NCBI GenBank assembly: GCA_037013495.1
Contig: CM072806.1
Span: forward strand, 27,592,001 to 27,656,000
Direction of reading: 5' to 3'
DNA from: Hippophae tibetana
Lineage: Eukaryota > Streptophyta > Magnoliopsida > Rosales > Elaeagnaceae
Length of the DNA: 64,000 nucleotides
In this document: one piece after another, positions 50,046-61,329 of the stretch
Layout: each line of letters opens with the position of its first letter
Position numbering within the stretch: the stretch's first letter is position 1
The notes under the pieces: model-generated
What the model saw: the letters and a program-made list of their open reading frames with translations, nothing else
Database searches by the model: none
What the model was told of the DNA's origin: nothing
Position numbers and translations under genes: made by a program

Positions 50046-50697
50046 AAGAAACAAAATATTCCCGTGAACTATAAAAACAAGGAAATACAAATATATATAA
50101 CCATTAAACATACATATGTGAACTATCAGTTCATTCTTATACATAAACTCTTTTGTGTATACGTTTGAATGAGTGCTTAAACCAATCAAACTAGTGCTAT
50201 TGAGAATATGCATTGTGAGGTTAGATTTGGAGAAAAATAGAATTCCTTACACTAATATTGGGTAAATTTTATATTGATACATTTTGGAATTGAATATGAA
50301 AGTTATTTTTAATTAATTATTATAACAAATCATGAAGGTTTAAAATATTGAAATATTTTGTGCTATATATTTTAATCATAGACTTAAAATAACTTTTAAA
50401 AGCATTAGAAGTTTTGTTTCTCTTATTCTTTTATCTTCTTTGTTTTAAAAAAATAATTATGTGTTATTTGTTTGTTTTTATTTTTACTTTTGATGTTTGT
50501 GGTTATCATATCTAAAAACCCTCATAAGACTTAAACTCATCCACTAAGACAACCTAGGGATTCATAGGCTTGTGGAATATGCTAAATGTAATCATTTCAA
50601 TCCATGAAAATATTTTATGATAATTTAATTTCTAGTTTTTGTTTTTAGTTTTTCACCATTCTTGATAACAAACTAGCAAGAAGTTGGTTAGAGGTTG
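50046..50697 (+). other. Spacer between the inverted B LTRs; 3' internal end of a gypsy element
   Basis: The part from about 50500 parallels element A 30110-30320 (CACTAAAACTCCTCATGAGACT versus CTAAAAACCCTCATAAGACT) and ends in the purine-tract-like AAGAAGTTGGTTAGAGGTTG. No gene. Confidence 0.6.
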
Positions 50698-52442
50698 TGA
50701 TAAGTGCTAAAAAGCAAAATATATCGTGATTTTATGCATGATTAAAGATTATATAGATTTGTATTTTCTTGTTTTACTAACATTTTATGCAAATCTATCT
50801 TTTCGAAATCACAGGTATATGTTGTTGTTTTTCAGTTATTTTTTGTATTAAAACAAATCAACTTGAAGCACTTCATTAAAACTTGTAAGATTAAAATAAA
50901 ATTTGTAAAAACATTACATATATTTAAAAATTTGAAAAAAGAAATTACATGGAAATTAGGGATCCAAGTGATGTAGTTTAAAGTGTATAATGGCATCAAT
51001 TTGTTATGAGTTACAATGCGAGGCTAAATGAAAAGATTAAATGCATCCTAGATATAATAGGGGTCGTGGTGTGAAAACATTGTGTGCCACGACACAAAAG
51101 GAGTGGATCGTGCACAAACCATGTATATAATGTGTATGCCACAACGTGGAAAAATTGTGTATAGTGATTGAAGGCTAGAAAATCCACTTTTTCCTCCTTT
51201 CCTAACCCTATAAATAGGATCCTATTTCTTTTGTAAAAATATATCATTTTGATCCCATCAACTCTCTTCTAGCTGATTTCTTAGTTTTTCTTAGTTTATT
51301 TAGTAGTTTAAAGTTCTTATCTCGTTTAAGGGTTGAACAAATTTAGTTCATGTAGTAGCTTTTAGTTGCAATTCAGCAAACAATATAGCAATTATGTTTG
51401 GAGGTTTCCCATAAATAGTTATAAGTATTCTATTTAGGTGTATTTAAATGTATTCTTTTCAAAATATTTCTAAGTATTTTTTACATACTATATGTTTAAT
51501 TTATTGATGAATTATTAAACTATACATGTTTTGCTACAAATAGTATGAGATATTAGTAATGTTGTTACGCTTGTGAAATATTAAAGTAGATTAAACATTT
51601 TTATAAAATGAATTAAGTTTTATTTCATCATCAAGATTTAAATCAATGTTTGTAAATAAAAATATATATTAATGAAGTATTTTTCATAATGAACAAGAGA
51701 GTTGGATTTAGGATTAAATTATCTGAATCTGATTTAGAGTTGTACTCTTAAATCTTTTGTTCTATATTAACTATATAGATAGATTCGCTTTATTTCTCGG
51801 ATTTTTATAAGCATTATTATTGAAGATATGTTGATAACATATCCTTCATAATATTTTTAAAATTTAAAAGTTAGTTCCAGATATTTAAATCATAAACTTA
51901 ACTTAGATACCTTGATGAAGTTCAAATTGTCAGCTCAAACAATAGTAGCAAATTAAATGGTTAGTAATTTCTTAGAAAAGGAGCATAATTTCATTAAGAT
52001 GTCTATCCAAAGGTGACAAGTTAAAGTTTAGTTAACAAAGAAAATGATCTCTATCTTAAGATATTTTCATACCTATAAGAAAGAATTAATAATCTTAATT
52101 TATATCTTTAATAACCTACTAAATATCGAACAAGTCTGATTAACTAACTATATATCCTATGAATTCTCCAATGCATGATAAATGTTTAATTTCTTAAATG
52201 TTTATTGAATCCATCTTTATTTTTATGTTACTAGTTTAGAAACTCAACCCAAAACAATTGTGATAGGATGTTCAGGTTATTTAATTTTCTTTTCAAAAGA
52301 ATTTGTTGAATGATTTAAAATCACATGATTCCTTTTTACACTAACCTTAGAAGTGTACTTGTCATTTTCTATAATTAATTCGATACTTTGTGAGCTATTT
52401 CATAAATTATGCAAAATTTGTACGCCTAATCTTGGCATATCA
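50698..52442 (+). repeat. B-family gypsy LTR, complete, 1745 bp
   Basis: Starts TGATAAGTGCTAAAAAGC after a purine-tract-like sequence and ends CTTGGCATATCA before a primer-site-like sequence. Contains GTGCCACGAC (51089) and GCCACAACGTGG (51140), the word class seen in the other gypsy LTRs. Confidence 0.8.
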
Positions 52443-52446
52443 AATT

Positions 52447-52466
52447 TTGGGTGTAATTGCGAGGTA
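52447..52466 (+). other. Possible tRNA-Asp-type primer site after the B LTR
   Basis: TTGGGTGTAATTGCGAGGTA aligned to the Athila-type primer region agrees at roughly 60% of positions, starting 5 bases after the LTR end. Weak but correctly placed. Confidence 0.45.
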
Positions 52467-52469
52467 AAA

Positions 52470-53960
52470 TGGTAATAGCGTTGAAAACTAGTTAACCTTT
52501 GCAAGAATTAGCATACCATGGGTTTGGACCATCTAAAATAATTATTAATCAGGAAAGGTTTCAACAATTTCTTCTTTATTCTCACATTCAAGGGAATTTA
52601 AATCATAAATTAACCTATGTTGATAATCAGCTACTAAATTTTCACTACCTTATCTTTGATCTCTAGGTAAATTCTTATAAGAGTAAAACCCATCTTATTA
52701 ATATTGGCTTAGAATTAGGTTTACTTAACATACATCTCAAAGTAGCATGATTAGAATGTACAATTACTTGAAACCCTACTAAGTAAGACCTAAATTTATC
52801 TAAGAAAAACATTGCAGCCAAGAATTCTCTTTCGGTGGTGAATAATTAATTTGGGCATCAGGGAGTGTTTTTCTAGTGTAATATATGACATGTAAATCCT
52901 TATCCATTCTTTGTCCCAACACTGCTCCTATAACATAATCAAAAGCATCACACATTATTTTAAACAAAAGAGACTAATTAGGTGCCAAAATGATATGGGC
53001 AATAATTTATCCTTCAAAGTATTAAAAGCGATAAGGTAGTCAACATTATAATCCAAATAGACATATTTTGACAATAAGTTATACAAAGATGACTTATTTT
53101 AGAAAAATCTTTAATAAATTGCCTATAGAAATCTGCATGTTCTAATAAACTTCTAATCCCCTTTAACAGATGTAGGGGTGGTATTTTAGAAATCAATTCA
53201 ATTTTTGCCTTATCAACTTCAATTATTTTGTTAGAAATTACAACTCTTAATGCAATCCCTTATTCTACCATAATTGACTTTTCTCTCAACTAAATGTCAG
53301 GTTACTTTAAATGTAACATTCTAAAACTAAAGTCAATTTATGAAAACAACCATCAAATAAGGTTCCATAAATAGAAAAATATACATACACATCTCAATTA
53401 AGTTTTTTACCATGTCTAAGAATATTGACATCATATATCTTTGAAATGTGATAGGGGCATTGCATAACTCCAATGGAATCCTTCTGAAAGAAAATGTCCC
53501 AAAAGGACATGTAAAGAAGATCCTTTCCTAATCCTATTATGCAATATTTGATCAATGAATGGAAGAGGAAATTAATCCTTTTTAGTGTACAAATTTAGTT
53601 TCCTAAAACTCCATCATGTAATTGTTCTAGTGGGCATTAATTCATTTTTATCGTTTTAACCAATGTTATTCTAAATTTCCTTGGTGCCATATGAACTGAA
53701 CTAACTCAAATACTATCAATAATAGGATAAATGACTCTTAGACCCTCAAGTTGAAACTTTTAAAATGGGGGAAAATCCATTATCTAGAGAAGCAACCATA
53801 AAGAAGTATGCAAGGCCAATTATTGGTATTGCTACTCCTTCCATCCAATTAGGTGAGGTTGTATGAAACTATGAATTGATAAACATTAATTTTTCCATGT
53901 TAACTCTTTCCATGTACTCGCTAATAAAGACTCATTGTTTTTCATTATGGATTTCTATTC
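52470..53960 (-). pseudogene. Athila-type pol relic: reverse transcriptase and RNase H
   Basis: Minus-strand pieces in family order: VIYPIIDSI (about 53740), FRKLNLYTKKD and FPLPFIDQIL (about 53600-53550), FRRIPLELCNAPITFQRYMM (about 53490-53430), EVDKAKIELISKIPPLHLLK then FYRQFIKDFSKIS (53215-53090), and an RNase H-like IYLEIKDK near 52670. The segment expected to carry the MDD catalytic residues reads MYIF, and the LDGYSGY block is deleted, so it is dead. Integrase is missing: the relic ends at the B LTR. Probably the pol of D1 or D2, separated by insertions; this is inference. Confidence 0.82.
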
Positions 53961-53969
53961 AACAATCCA

Positions 53970-54995
53970 AACTTTCCCTCTCAATATACCTATCGAAGAC
54001 CAGCTGAGAATAAGTTGGTTCCTTTACACCCTCAAATTCAGGGTCAGGACTTAGTTTATGTCACTTCCCTTAGGTTTCCTAATGACTTAGGAGGATGTTT
54101 ATAACAAATTCATGAGAAAATTCTATTCCCATTAGAAAACATAAGATCTGAGAGCAAAGAGAACTATTTTCTCTTAGATGGATGATGAACCATTCCATGA
54201 GGGTTGAGATAGGTTCAAACTATTTCTTACTCAATTCCCTTATCATAGCTACCTACTGTAGCTACAAAACTAGTTCTTTAATGATGGGTTAACACAACAA
54301 TGTTAGTTCATCATCGACAATCCTACGAGAAGAGCTATGGGTGAGAAAAATTCCATAGAGATTTATAATCTCTTTGAGATGATGGGTGCTAATTCCCAAC
54401 AAAAGAGCTCATGAATTAAAAGGGCTAGAGTCGATGAAATATACTCTAGTATGGAAGTATCAATGCAACTTAAAATGTTAACCAAGCAAGTTTCACTTCT
54501 CACTACACAATCAACTCGTAACAAGGAAAAATGTGCAGTGTATAGTACCATGGGACATGGTACTGGTACCTATCCTTACCAAAGAGAAGTTATTATAGAA
54601 CCTGAATAGGTTAATGTAATATAGGGGTACCAAGTAAGACCCCAATGCAAACACCTATAATGTAGGGTGGAGAAATCATCCAAATTTCTCTTGGAGGCAA
54701 CACAATCCTTCACTTCCCAAAACTCTAATCTATAGAGCTAACAATATCACTAATAACTGTCACAAAATCCTCCCAATAGACCATCTTTAGAGGATAATTT
54801 GAATGCTTTCATTCAAGTTATCAAGGACAACCAATCTAAGAATAATCAAAGGTTGGACTTCTTGGAAGTATTCACAAACCGGGTGGAGATACAAGTAGAG
54901 CAATTAGTAAAACACTTACAGAAGTAAGGGAAAGAATAGTTATCTGGCCAGAGTAACAACTAGACTCCATGATGTGGGGACATTAAGTTTATTAA
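53970..54995 (+). pseudogene. Athila-like gag relic of element G
   Basis: Plus-strand pieces: YNLFEMMGANSQQKSS (about 54367-54413), SSMEVSMQLKMLTKQVSLL (about 54443-54500), GWRNHPNFSWRQHNP (about 54665-54710, in a shifted frame) and FIQVIKDNQSKNNQRLDFLE (about 54806-54865). These are the hallmark C-terminal blocks of Athila-type gag (..PGWRNHPNFSW.., SLE..L..FI). Frameshifts and stops separate them. The minus-strand pol relic adjoins it head-on at about 53965, so the 5' half of G is missing. Confidence 0.8.
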
Positions 54996-55875
54996 AACTT
55001 GAAGTCTTCTAATGCAACATCTTACTAAGATGATAAACATAGTACTAGATGAGAGGTAACCCATTATTCTTCTTTATTTTTGTTTATTTTTGTTTTAATT
55101 ATAACTATTTACTATTTAATGCTTATTAATTAAATATTTATAGTTATAATTGTTTTTACTATTTCAATTTCTATTCTATTTTATTATTTTTTATTAAAAT
55201 AATTTAAAAAAACCTTTCTATCTTGGCATGGCCTTTTTTCGGCCGTGGCATGGTACTCTCGAATTGAAAATTAGGCTTGAAGAATTTAGTTTTGCACTAT
55301 GGAATGAATTTAACTCTGTTGTGGAACGACTGATTATGCACGTTTTTGGTTGGAATTTTAAAAGTTCGCATGGTGGCATGAGTTTACCTACGTTACGACA
55401 CACATTTATTTTTTTATATTAAAATACCCAGCCCTACGCATGCCAATCTAACTTTCCATCACTTTCTCTTCTTCTTCACAATAAAACCCTAATTTCCTCT
55501 CCCCCTAACACACAAATACCCTAAAAAATCCCATCTTTTTTTCTTCAATCTTACAAATTTCTTCACAAAATCCTATTTCCATCTATTTTTTTTCCTTTCT
55601 ATTGAGACATTTTGGAAAATCAAAATAAAGAATCCTTAATCTTCATCTTCTTCAACAACACAAGTAACCAAATATGTTTCTTAGAATATAGTTAATTTCT
55701 CTAATTTTTGTGGATTAATTCTAGAAATATTTGGATTAAAAATAGTATCAAACCTTAATTGGAAAAAGTGAGGGTGAGGAAAAATTTTGAATTAATTTTG
55801 GTATGGTGTTTTGTTTTTTGATTTATGAAATATCTATGAATCTTTGGAAATATTTTGAGATTTACTTGATACATA
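54996..55875 (+). other. Element G spacer between gag and env-like ORF
   Basis: No integrase or polymerase trace. Includes GAGAGGTAACCCATT (55052-55066), similar to the GGGAGGCAACCCA word that follows pol in Athila-like elements, and a leader with GGCATGGCC and GTGGCATGG (55224-55253) followed by a pyrimidine-rich stretch (55460-55620). Confidence 0.5.
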
Positions 55876-56960
55876 ATGGCACCTAAAAGGAGTAGGAGTG
55901 AAAGAGGAAAAGATGTAGAAAATCCTATAAAGTACAATACGGTCAAATTTTCAAGTGTAGAGGCCAAACTCAAATTTGATAAGGCCTGTGAGATAAATAA
56001 AAACTTTGTTGTAAAATGGGGTTTAGATTTTGATCTTAAATAAAATTTTCAATTCAAGGGAATAACTGGTGTAATAAAAGCTCTAGGATGGAGATGATTC
56101 ATAAAGGAACAATAATCAAGTAATTAAGTAATTTTATGCCAATGTTCCTAGTGTTTCTATAGAATCTACTTTTCAGGAATTTTATACCAATGTTCCCAAT
56201 GTTGTCAATAATCAAGTAAAAGTATGGGGCGTACTAGTCCTATTTGACCCATCTAATATAAACGCTCATTATGGTTTGATGGACATGGGTCAGGATGAGT
56301 ATGAAAATTATTTAATTAATATGAAATATACTGATGTAATATAAACCCCTATTGTAGAGGGGGTTGATTGGCATTATTCCAGTGGGAAACCAAAAGGCTT
56401 TGAAAAGGGTGATTAGCATTATTCTAGTGGGAAACCAAAACCCTCATATGGTAATTTTTTTTCTCTACACTTATGCCCACTACTCATTATTGTATTGTAG
56501 TAAAAAAAAGCGAACTATATTACTTCATGTTGTTGCATCCACAATGACTATAGATGTTAAAGTTATAATTCACTCGCTGATAAAATTGTGTACCAATGAC
56601 CACCATTTGAGTTACTTCTTCCCCTACTCATTACTACTTTATGTGCTAAAGTAGGGGTGAATTACCCAAAAGGTGAAGTATTACTTCAACCTAATGAATT
56701 ACTAAATCTAGCATACTATAATTAACTCACATTGGGTACTGATAGAACCCAAAGGTACAAAAAGGTCGCTTCTTTGTCAAAAATGTCAATGATTAGGGTA
56801 AATTTAACCATACTCTTTTTGAAATGTAAAGTTTAACTCTCAATCATCTTGGAGTTGATTCAAGTCATTTGAGAGAACCTAAGGATCAAGAGTATGATTT
56901 CATTTTTACAACAACCGAGCAATCATATGACGAAGAACAAGGACAAGATGAGATAAAGGA
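55876..56960 (+). pseudogene. Element G env-like ORF (PF20167-like)
   Basis: From ATG 55876: MAPKRSRSERGKDVENP, then FSSVEAKLKFDKACEI and a stop after 55 codons; later FQEFYTNVPNV and VWGVLVLFDPSNINAHYGL (about 56173-56285), LLHVVASTMTIDVKVIIHSL (about 56511-56570) and GVNYPKGEVLLQPN (about 56655-56695). The order matches the family: basic start, FY..., vrGv.v.fd...IN, then a C-terminal ...VGRVI-like block. Several stops and frame changes. Pol is absent upstream; the 3' non-coding tract follows at 57166. Function unknown. Confidence 0.75.
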
Positions 56961-57829
56961 CTAAGCTCCAACTTTGCTATGATGTTTTAAGAATTTTAAT
57001 AGTTTTAATTATTTATGTATTTTGTTTTAGTTTGTTTTTATTCTAATTTAATTCCTTTGGTTTTGGAATTTTTTTTAAGTTATTTTTCACATCATAACTA
57101 AATCACATAAAGCAAATTGGTAACTTTTCTCTACTTTATCTTTATCTTTAATTTGTATTTGTTACATTGAGGAAAATGTAGACTTTAGGTTGGGGTGGAG
57201 GAAAAGTTACATAAATTTAGGCCTTTTCTAATTTTTTTTATTAAACATATACTTACATTTAAAATTTTCTATTTATTATATTTTTTATACTGGTTTAGAG
57301 ATAGTTAGACTTAATTTTAAATTATTATTTTTTTGCAAAACTACCATACTTTTAGTTGATTTTAACTAACTGATTGAGTATTTGCATTGTTGGATTAATA
57401 TTTTAAACACATCATGAAGTAATGTGATAATTAATTTTTTTTTGTCATAATTTGTGTTTCATGATTGAACGTTGAAGGTGAGATAAATTTGAAATTGGTG
57501 TTTAAAAATCAAATAGTGGAAACTACCATGTCAGAATATTTTGAGCCTATAATCTTTCCATTCTGAGTGATAATATTTTTCTACTCATTTAAACACTCTT
57601 CTTGTTATTTCAAATTATTAGACTATCTCTATAGGTTTTGCATTGAATGTTAGGATTTTTACATCTAATGAAGGCCACAATAGTGAGATTTTTTTAAATC
57701 ATGAAATAACAAAGATTGGTGGAAACTAGGGATTACTATAAAGAATAATATCACAACTACGGAGTAGGACACGCCATCTATCTTTAATTGGTATTGAGAT
57801 CTAATCTATATTTTTATTTCTTTTCAGAT
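56961..57829 (+). other. Element G 3' internal non-coding region
   Basis: Contains GAGGAAAATGTAGACTTTAG then GTTGGGGTGGAGG (57169-57201), the tract shared by all gypsy copies here. No gene. Confidence 0.65.
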
Positions 57830-58720
57830 AACTCTTTTATATTTCTTGAATTCTTTAAAATTATTCTACTAATCATTTATTAATTTTAAGCATGTATGGT
57901 TAATTTTAACAATGAGAATTTAGTTTTATTGGCATATTTGTGAAGATTAATTTAGGTAAACATTTTTATAAAATAAATTGAGGTTATTTCATTATTCAAG
58001 ACTTTTACAAAATTTATTGTTGATTAATATATTGACATGTTTTCTATAATAGATTTAAAATATAGGCGGTTTCAAAAATGTCATCTAGATCTAATTTTGA
58101 CATCTTGAATAAAAGTTTAAATTAGTGATTCCACTTAAAGCATTGATTTAAATGATTTACTATTTCCTTAGAAATAAAATATAATTTAATCTATTAGTTA
58201 ATAATCTTCACCTAAAGATATTAATTGATTTGATTAATGAAAAATTTGATCCCCACACAAAGATATTAATTGATTTGATTAATGAAAAATCTTATCCCAC
58301 CCAAAGATATTTTCATACATAAAAGAAAAAACCAATAACATGAATTTATATCTTTATTAACTTAATTAATTCTAAGTAAGCATGATTAACTAGCAGATTT
58401 TTCTCATAAATTTTTCACTTATTGTTAATTGCATATCTATCTTGATTTGTTTACATTTAGCATGTCTTTATATTTTATTATTTTTAATTATATATTATTA
58501 TATTAGAATTTTCAAAACCCAATTATTGTGATAGAATGTTTAGATATATTGTTTTTAAGAAATTTGACAAATTATTTAAAACCACATAGTTTCTTTTTAG
58601 ACTGACCTTGGAGTATACTCATTGCTTATTATAATTTATTTGTTCACTTGCAAGCTTTTTATAAATTTAAAAAATTTGACTATTATATTTTTGTGCATCA
58701 ACTCGTGGAATCGAGTTGAT
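57830..58720 (+). repeat. 3' half of a gypsy LTR (element G)
   Basis: Co-linear with 51480-52442 of the B LTR (AAACATTTTTATAAAATAAATTGAG versus AAACATTTTTATAAAATGAATTAAG; TTGTGATAGAATGTTTAG versus TTGTGATAGGATGTTCAG). The U3 half is missing. A short internal duplication around AAAGATATTAATTGATTTGATT occurs at 58203-58285. Confidence 0.7.
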
Positions 58721-59349
58721 CAAAACGTCGGTTTAGATTAGCCACACACCTTGGGAGAAAGTGAAAAAGAGAAATAATTTACTAGTATAGTATATTGAGG
58801 CAATACTATTGTGAAGGTAGTTTAAGACATGTTTTGTATTGCTTGTTATTTTTCTAGGTGGTTGAGGACCAATTGTTTTTCTCTTATGTTGTATTAGCAT
58901 ATGTTGCTTCTACTTAAATATTACACATTAAATATTTAATTTTTGGATTTAGTTTTTATATGTAGTTGCATGCTTAGCTATCTTGGCTGGTTAATATTTA
59001 AATTTTGGATCATCTTCTTTAAAAATCTATTCACACTTGTTACTTATTTAGAACTGTAATTTAATTCTAGTAAATAGCTCATAACACACAAGAATATATT
59101 AACTTTATATCTATGCACATTGAATTTTCCATCATTACTTGTTGCCAATTTTTATCAATTTTCTATAAGCTATTATTATGGGTGTACTAAAGCAATACTT
59201 ACAAGAGAGAAAATAAAATCACATGTTTTAGAGGTGATTCATATATTGGTTTGGTGATAAAACTCACATGTCTTTCATTTTAAATTATAAGTTCAAATTA
59301 CATTAAAATATTGTTTAATGTTAAAATAGAAAGGAAAAAAATGTTTTAG
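58721..59349. other. AT-rich sequence, nothing recognised
   Basis: No gene or element end identified between the LTR half and the LINE fragment. Confidence 0.4.
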
Positions 59350-60130
59350 AGCATTATAGATATTGTGCTTTTTTGTTTGTATTGAGCATTACTTCAAATC
59401 CAAGCACAATACTAGGGATGAAATTTTCAATTTATTTTCCTCTATGCGAAATCATGGTGCATGTTTGGGACTTTAATGACATCATCCATCCTTCTAAAAA
59501 GAATGAGGCAATATAATGTATTTCAATGAATTTTGTTTATTTGCTCAATTTTATGGTTTCAAATGGTTCCTTAAACTTCGGTAGCATAGGGTCCCAATTT
59601 ACGTGGTGCAATAAATGAGATAGGTTTGACTGCATTCACAAATGATTAGATCAAGCTATTACTACTCCTAATTGGATTCATGCTTTTTCCCAATGCCATG
59701 GTCTCAAATCTTTCCTTTTATACTTTAGATCATGCACCATAATTCCTCCATTCATATGGTTTACTTTAGCCATTTTTACAATGTACTTCTTGTTTCTTGG
59801 CTACTTGTTAAGGGATAAAGATTATGAAAGACTCATTCAAGAAATATGGTTCCTAACAGATTCATAGTCTGATTCTATCATGTAGAAGTTGAAGTGACTT
59901 TCCTTGGCACTTTTACAATGGAATATGGATCACTTCGGATATATACAGGGTAAGATAAAGGTTTGGAAAGCTCAATTGAATGTTGTACATTCAAATGTCT
60001 CTATAGAATTTAATAAAGAAATTGAAATGTATATTATAGTTGAGTTAAATGAACAATTTACAAGATTGAAATCGGTTGAAATACGTATGTAAAACAAGAT
60101 ATGAACAATATTACTAATATACAAAAAAAA
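59350..60130 (+). pseudogene. L1-like LINE fragment (endonuclease end to reverse transcriptase start)
   Basis: Plus-strand reading shows WDFNDIIHPSKKNEA (about 59468-59512), matching the GDFN.IL...EK endonuclease block; SQFTWCNK (about 59593-59616), matching the RFTW-N block; then LDQAITTPNWIHAF (about 59653-59694) and LLQWNMDHFGYI (59907-59942), matching the linker LKKWNKE-FGN. These are consecutive parts of plant L1-type ORF2, between endonuclease and polymerase. A 63-codon open piece (59904-60092) survives; the rest has stops. The polymerase is missing because a copia LTR begins at about 60130. Confidence 0.75.
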
Positions 60131-60917
60131 TACTACTTGGGTTCAGTCGCGGACTAGATCCCTCTCTTTAAGACGTTTCGTGGCTCTACCCAAAATTGTA
60201 CAAGCAAATACAACCTCGTCATCCCTAGGATAAAATAGCCCAAAATCTTTTTTATGTCTTGAAGCTTCCTGCAGTGATGGAGTTTAGAATGCTACACCTC
60301 TAAAATATTTATGTTACTCAGAAAACCAAAAAAACAATTTTTTATATTCTTTTCATGGGTTTGCTACAAATAACATTTTTTGAATTGTGTAAAACTAATA
60401 GCTATGGCCCTCTTTTATAGCTAAAAAATAAATGTGTGTAACGTTCACAAAGAAAATGTTCACATAATAATAGAATTCTCTAAGACTTGATCTAGGTGGA
60501 TGGAAACCAAACGGAATGGTAAAAACAATAACGGTCATAATAATAGAATGACATTTCTGACAATTGGAAAAAATAATTTTAATAATGAATTTTTTTCCAA
60601 AATATAAAGAGCCACCTCACATCACACACACATACGCACTTGCACTCGGCTTGGCTAGGCATGGCATGGCCGGTCGGACCAATGGTGGCGATAGTGGCGA
60701 CGCAAACACACACGTGTTTATGGACCCATAATTGCCAAGGTCCTCTCCACTTCCACAAAAGTGGGTGCCCCTTGGGGCCCAATCCCAATTGTAAATCCTT
60801 TTCTATATAAACACCTCATAAGATATGTAGAAAATAAATATGGGACAAACCTTTTAAGAGAGTAAAATTATGCACTTTCTCATTATTTATTAATTTAAAT
60901 TCACACTATTTCCAACA
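60130..60917 (-). repeat. 3' LTR of a Tork-like copia element
   Basis: On the minus strand it starts TGTTGGAAATAGTG immediately after the purine tract. Contains a GC-richer block with many CpG sites (60650-60780) and GTCTTAAAGAGAGGGATC (60173-60156), typical of copia R-U5 sequence. The left boundary is approximate. Confidence 0.78.
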
Positions 60918-60918
60918 A

Positions 60919-60928
60919 TCCCCCACTT
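60919..60928 (-). other. Polypurine tract of the Tork-like element
   Basis: AAGTGGGGGA on the minus strand, directly upstream of TGTTGG: the classical copia 3' LTR junction. Confidence 0.9.
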
Positions 60929-61329
60929 GAATTTTATATAAAAATAATTTTCATTGAGCAACCAATCAATTAAAAATATAAGATTGTGCATCAGTAAAAT
61001 GTATCTATCGACTTGGATATTTACATAGTGTTGATGCTTTAGTATATACTACAGTAACTCATAGTTTTGAAATCTATCTCTAATAACATTACATACACAA
61101 CCTTTCCAAGGTGTAGTTCAAAAAGCCAATGTTTTATGGCCATGCACATGTATCCCAGTATAGTGAATGCTCTAGTAAATTTGGCCTAAAAGTTTCATAG
61201 GAAATGATCACACTTCCATATTAACATAGGTGAGTCTATCAAGAGTACTCCTATAGTTATATACTCCACTCCACATAGAGTATAGAACTCATTAAGAATT
61301 AATAATTAACTCATCCTTTTTTTCACTTC

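Noticed and set aside
60579..60788. 69-codon minus-strand open frame
   Set aside because: Lies wholly within the GC-richer part of the Tork-like 3' LTR; no domain.
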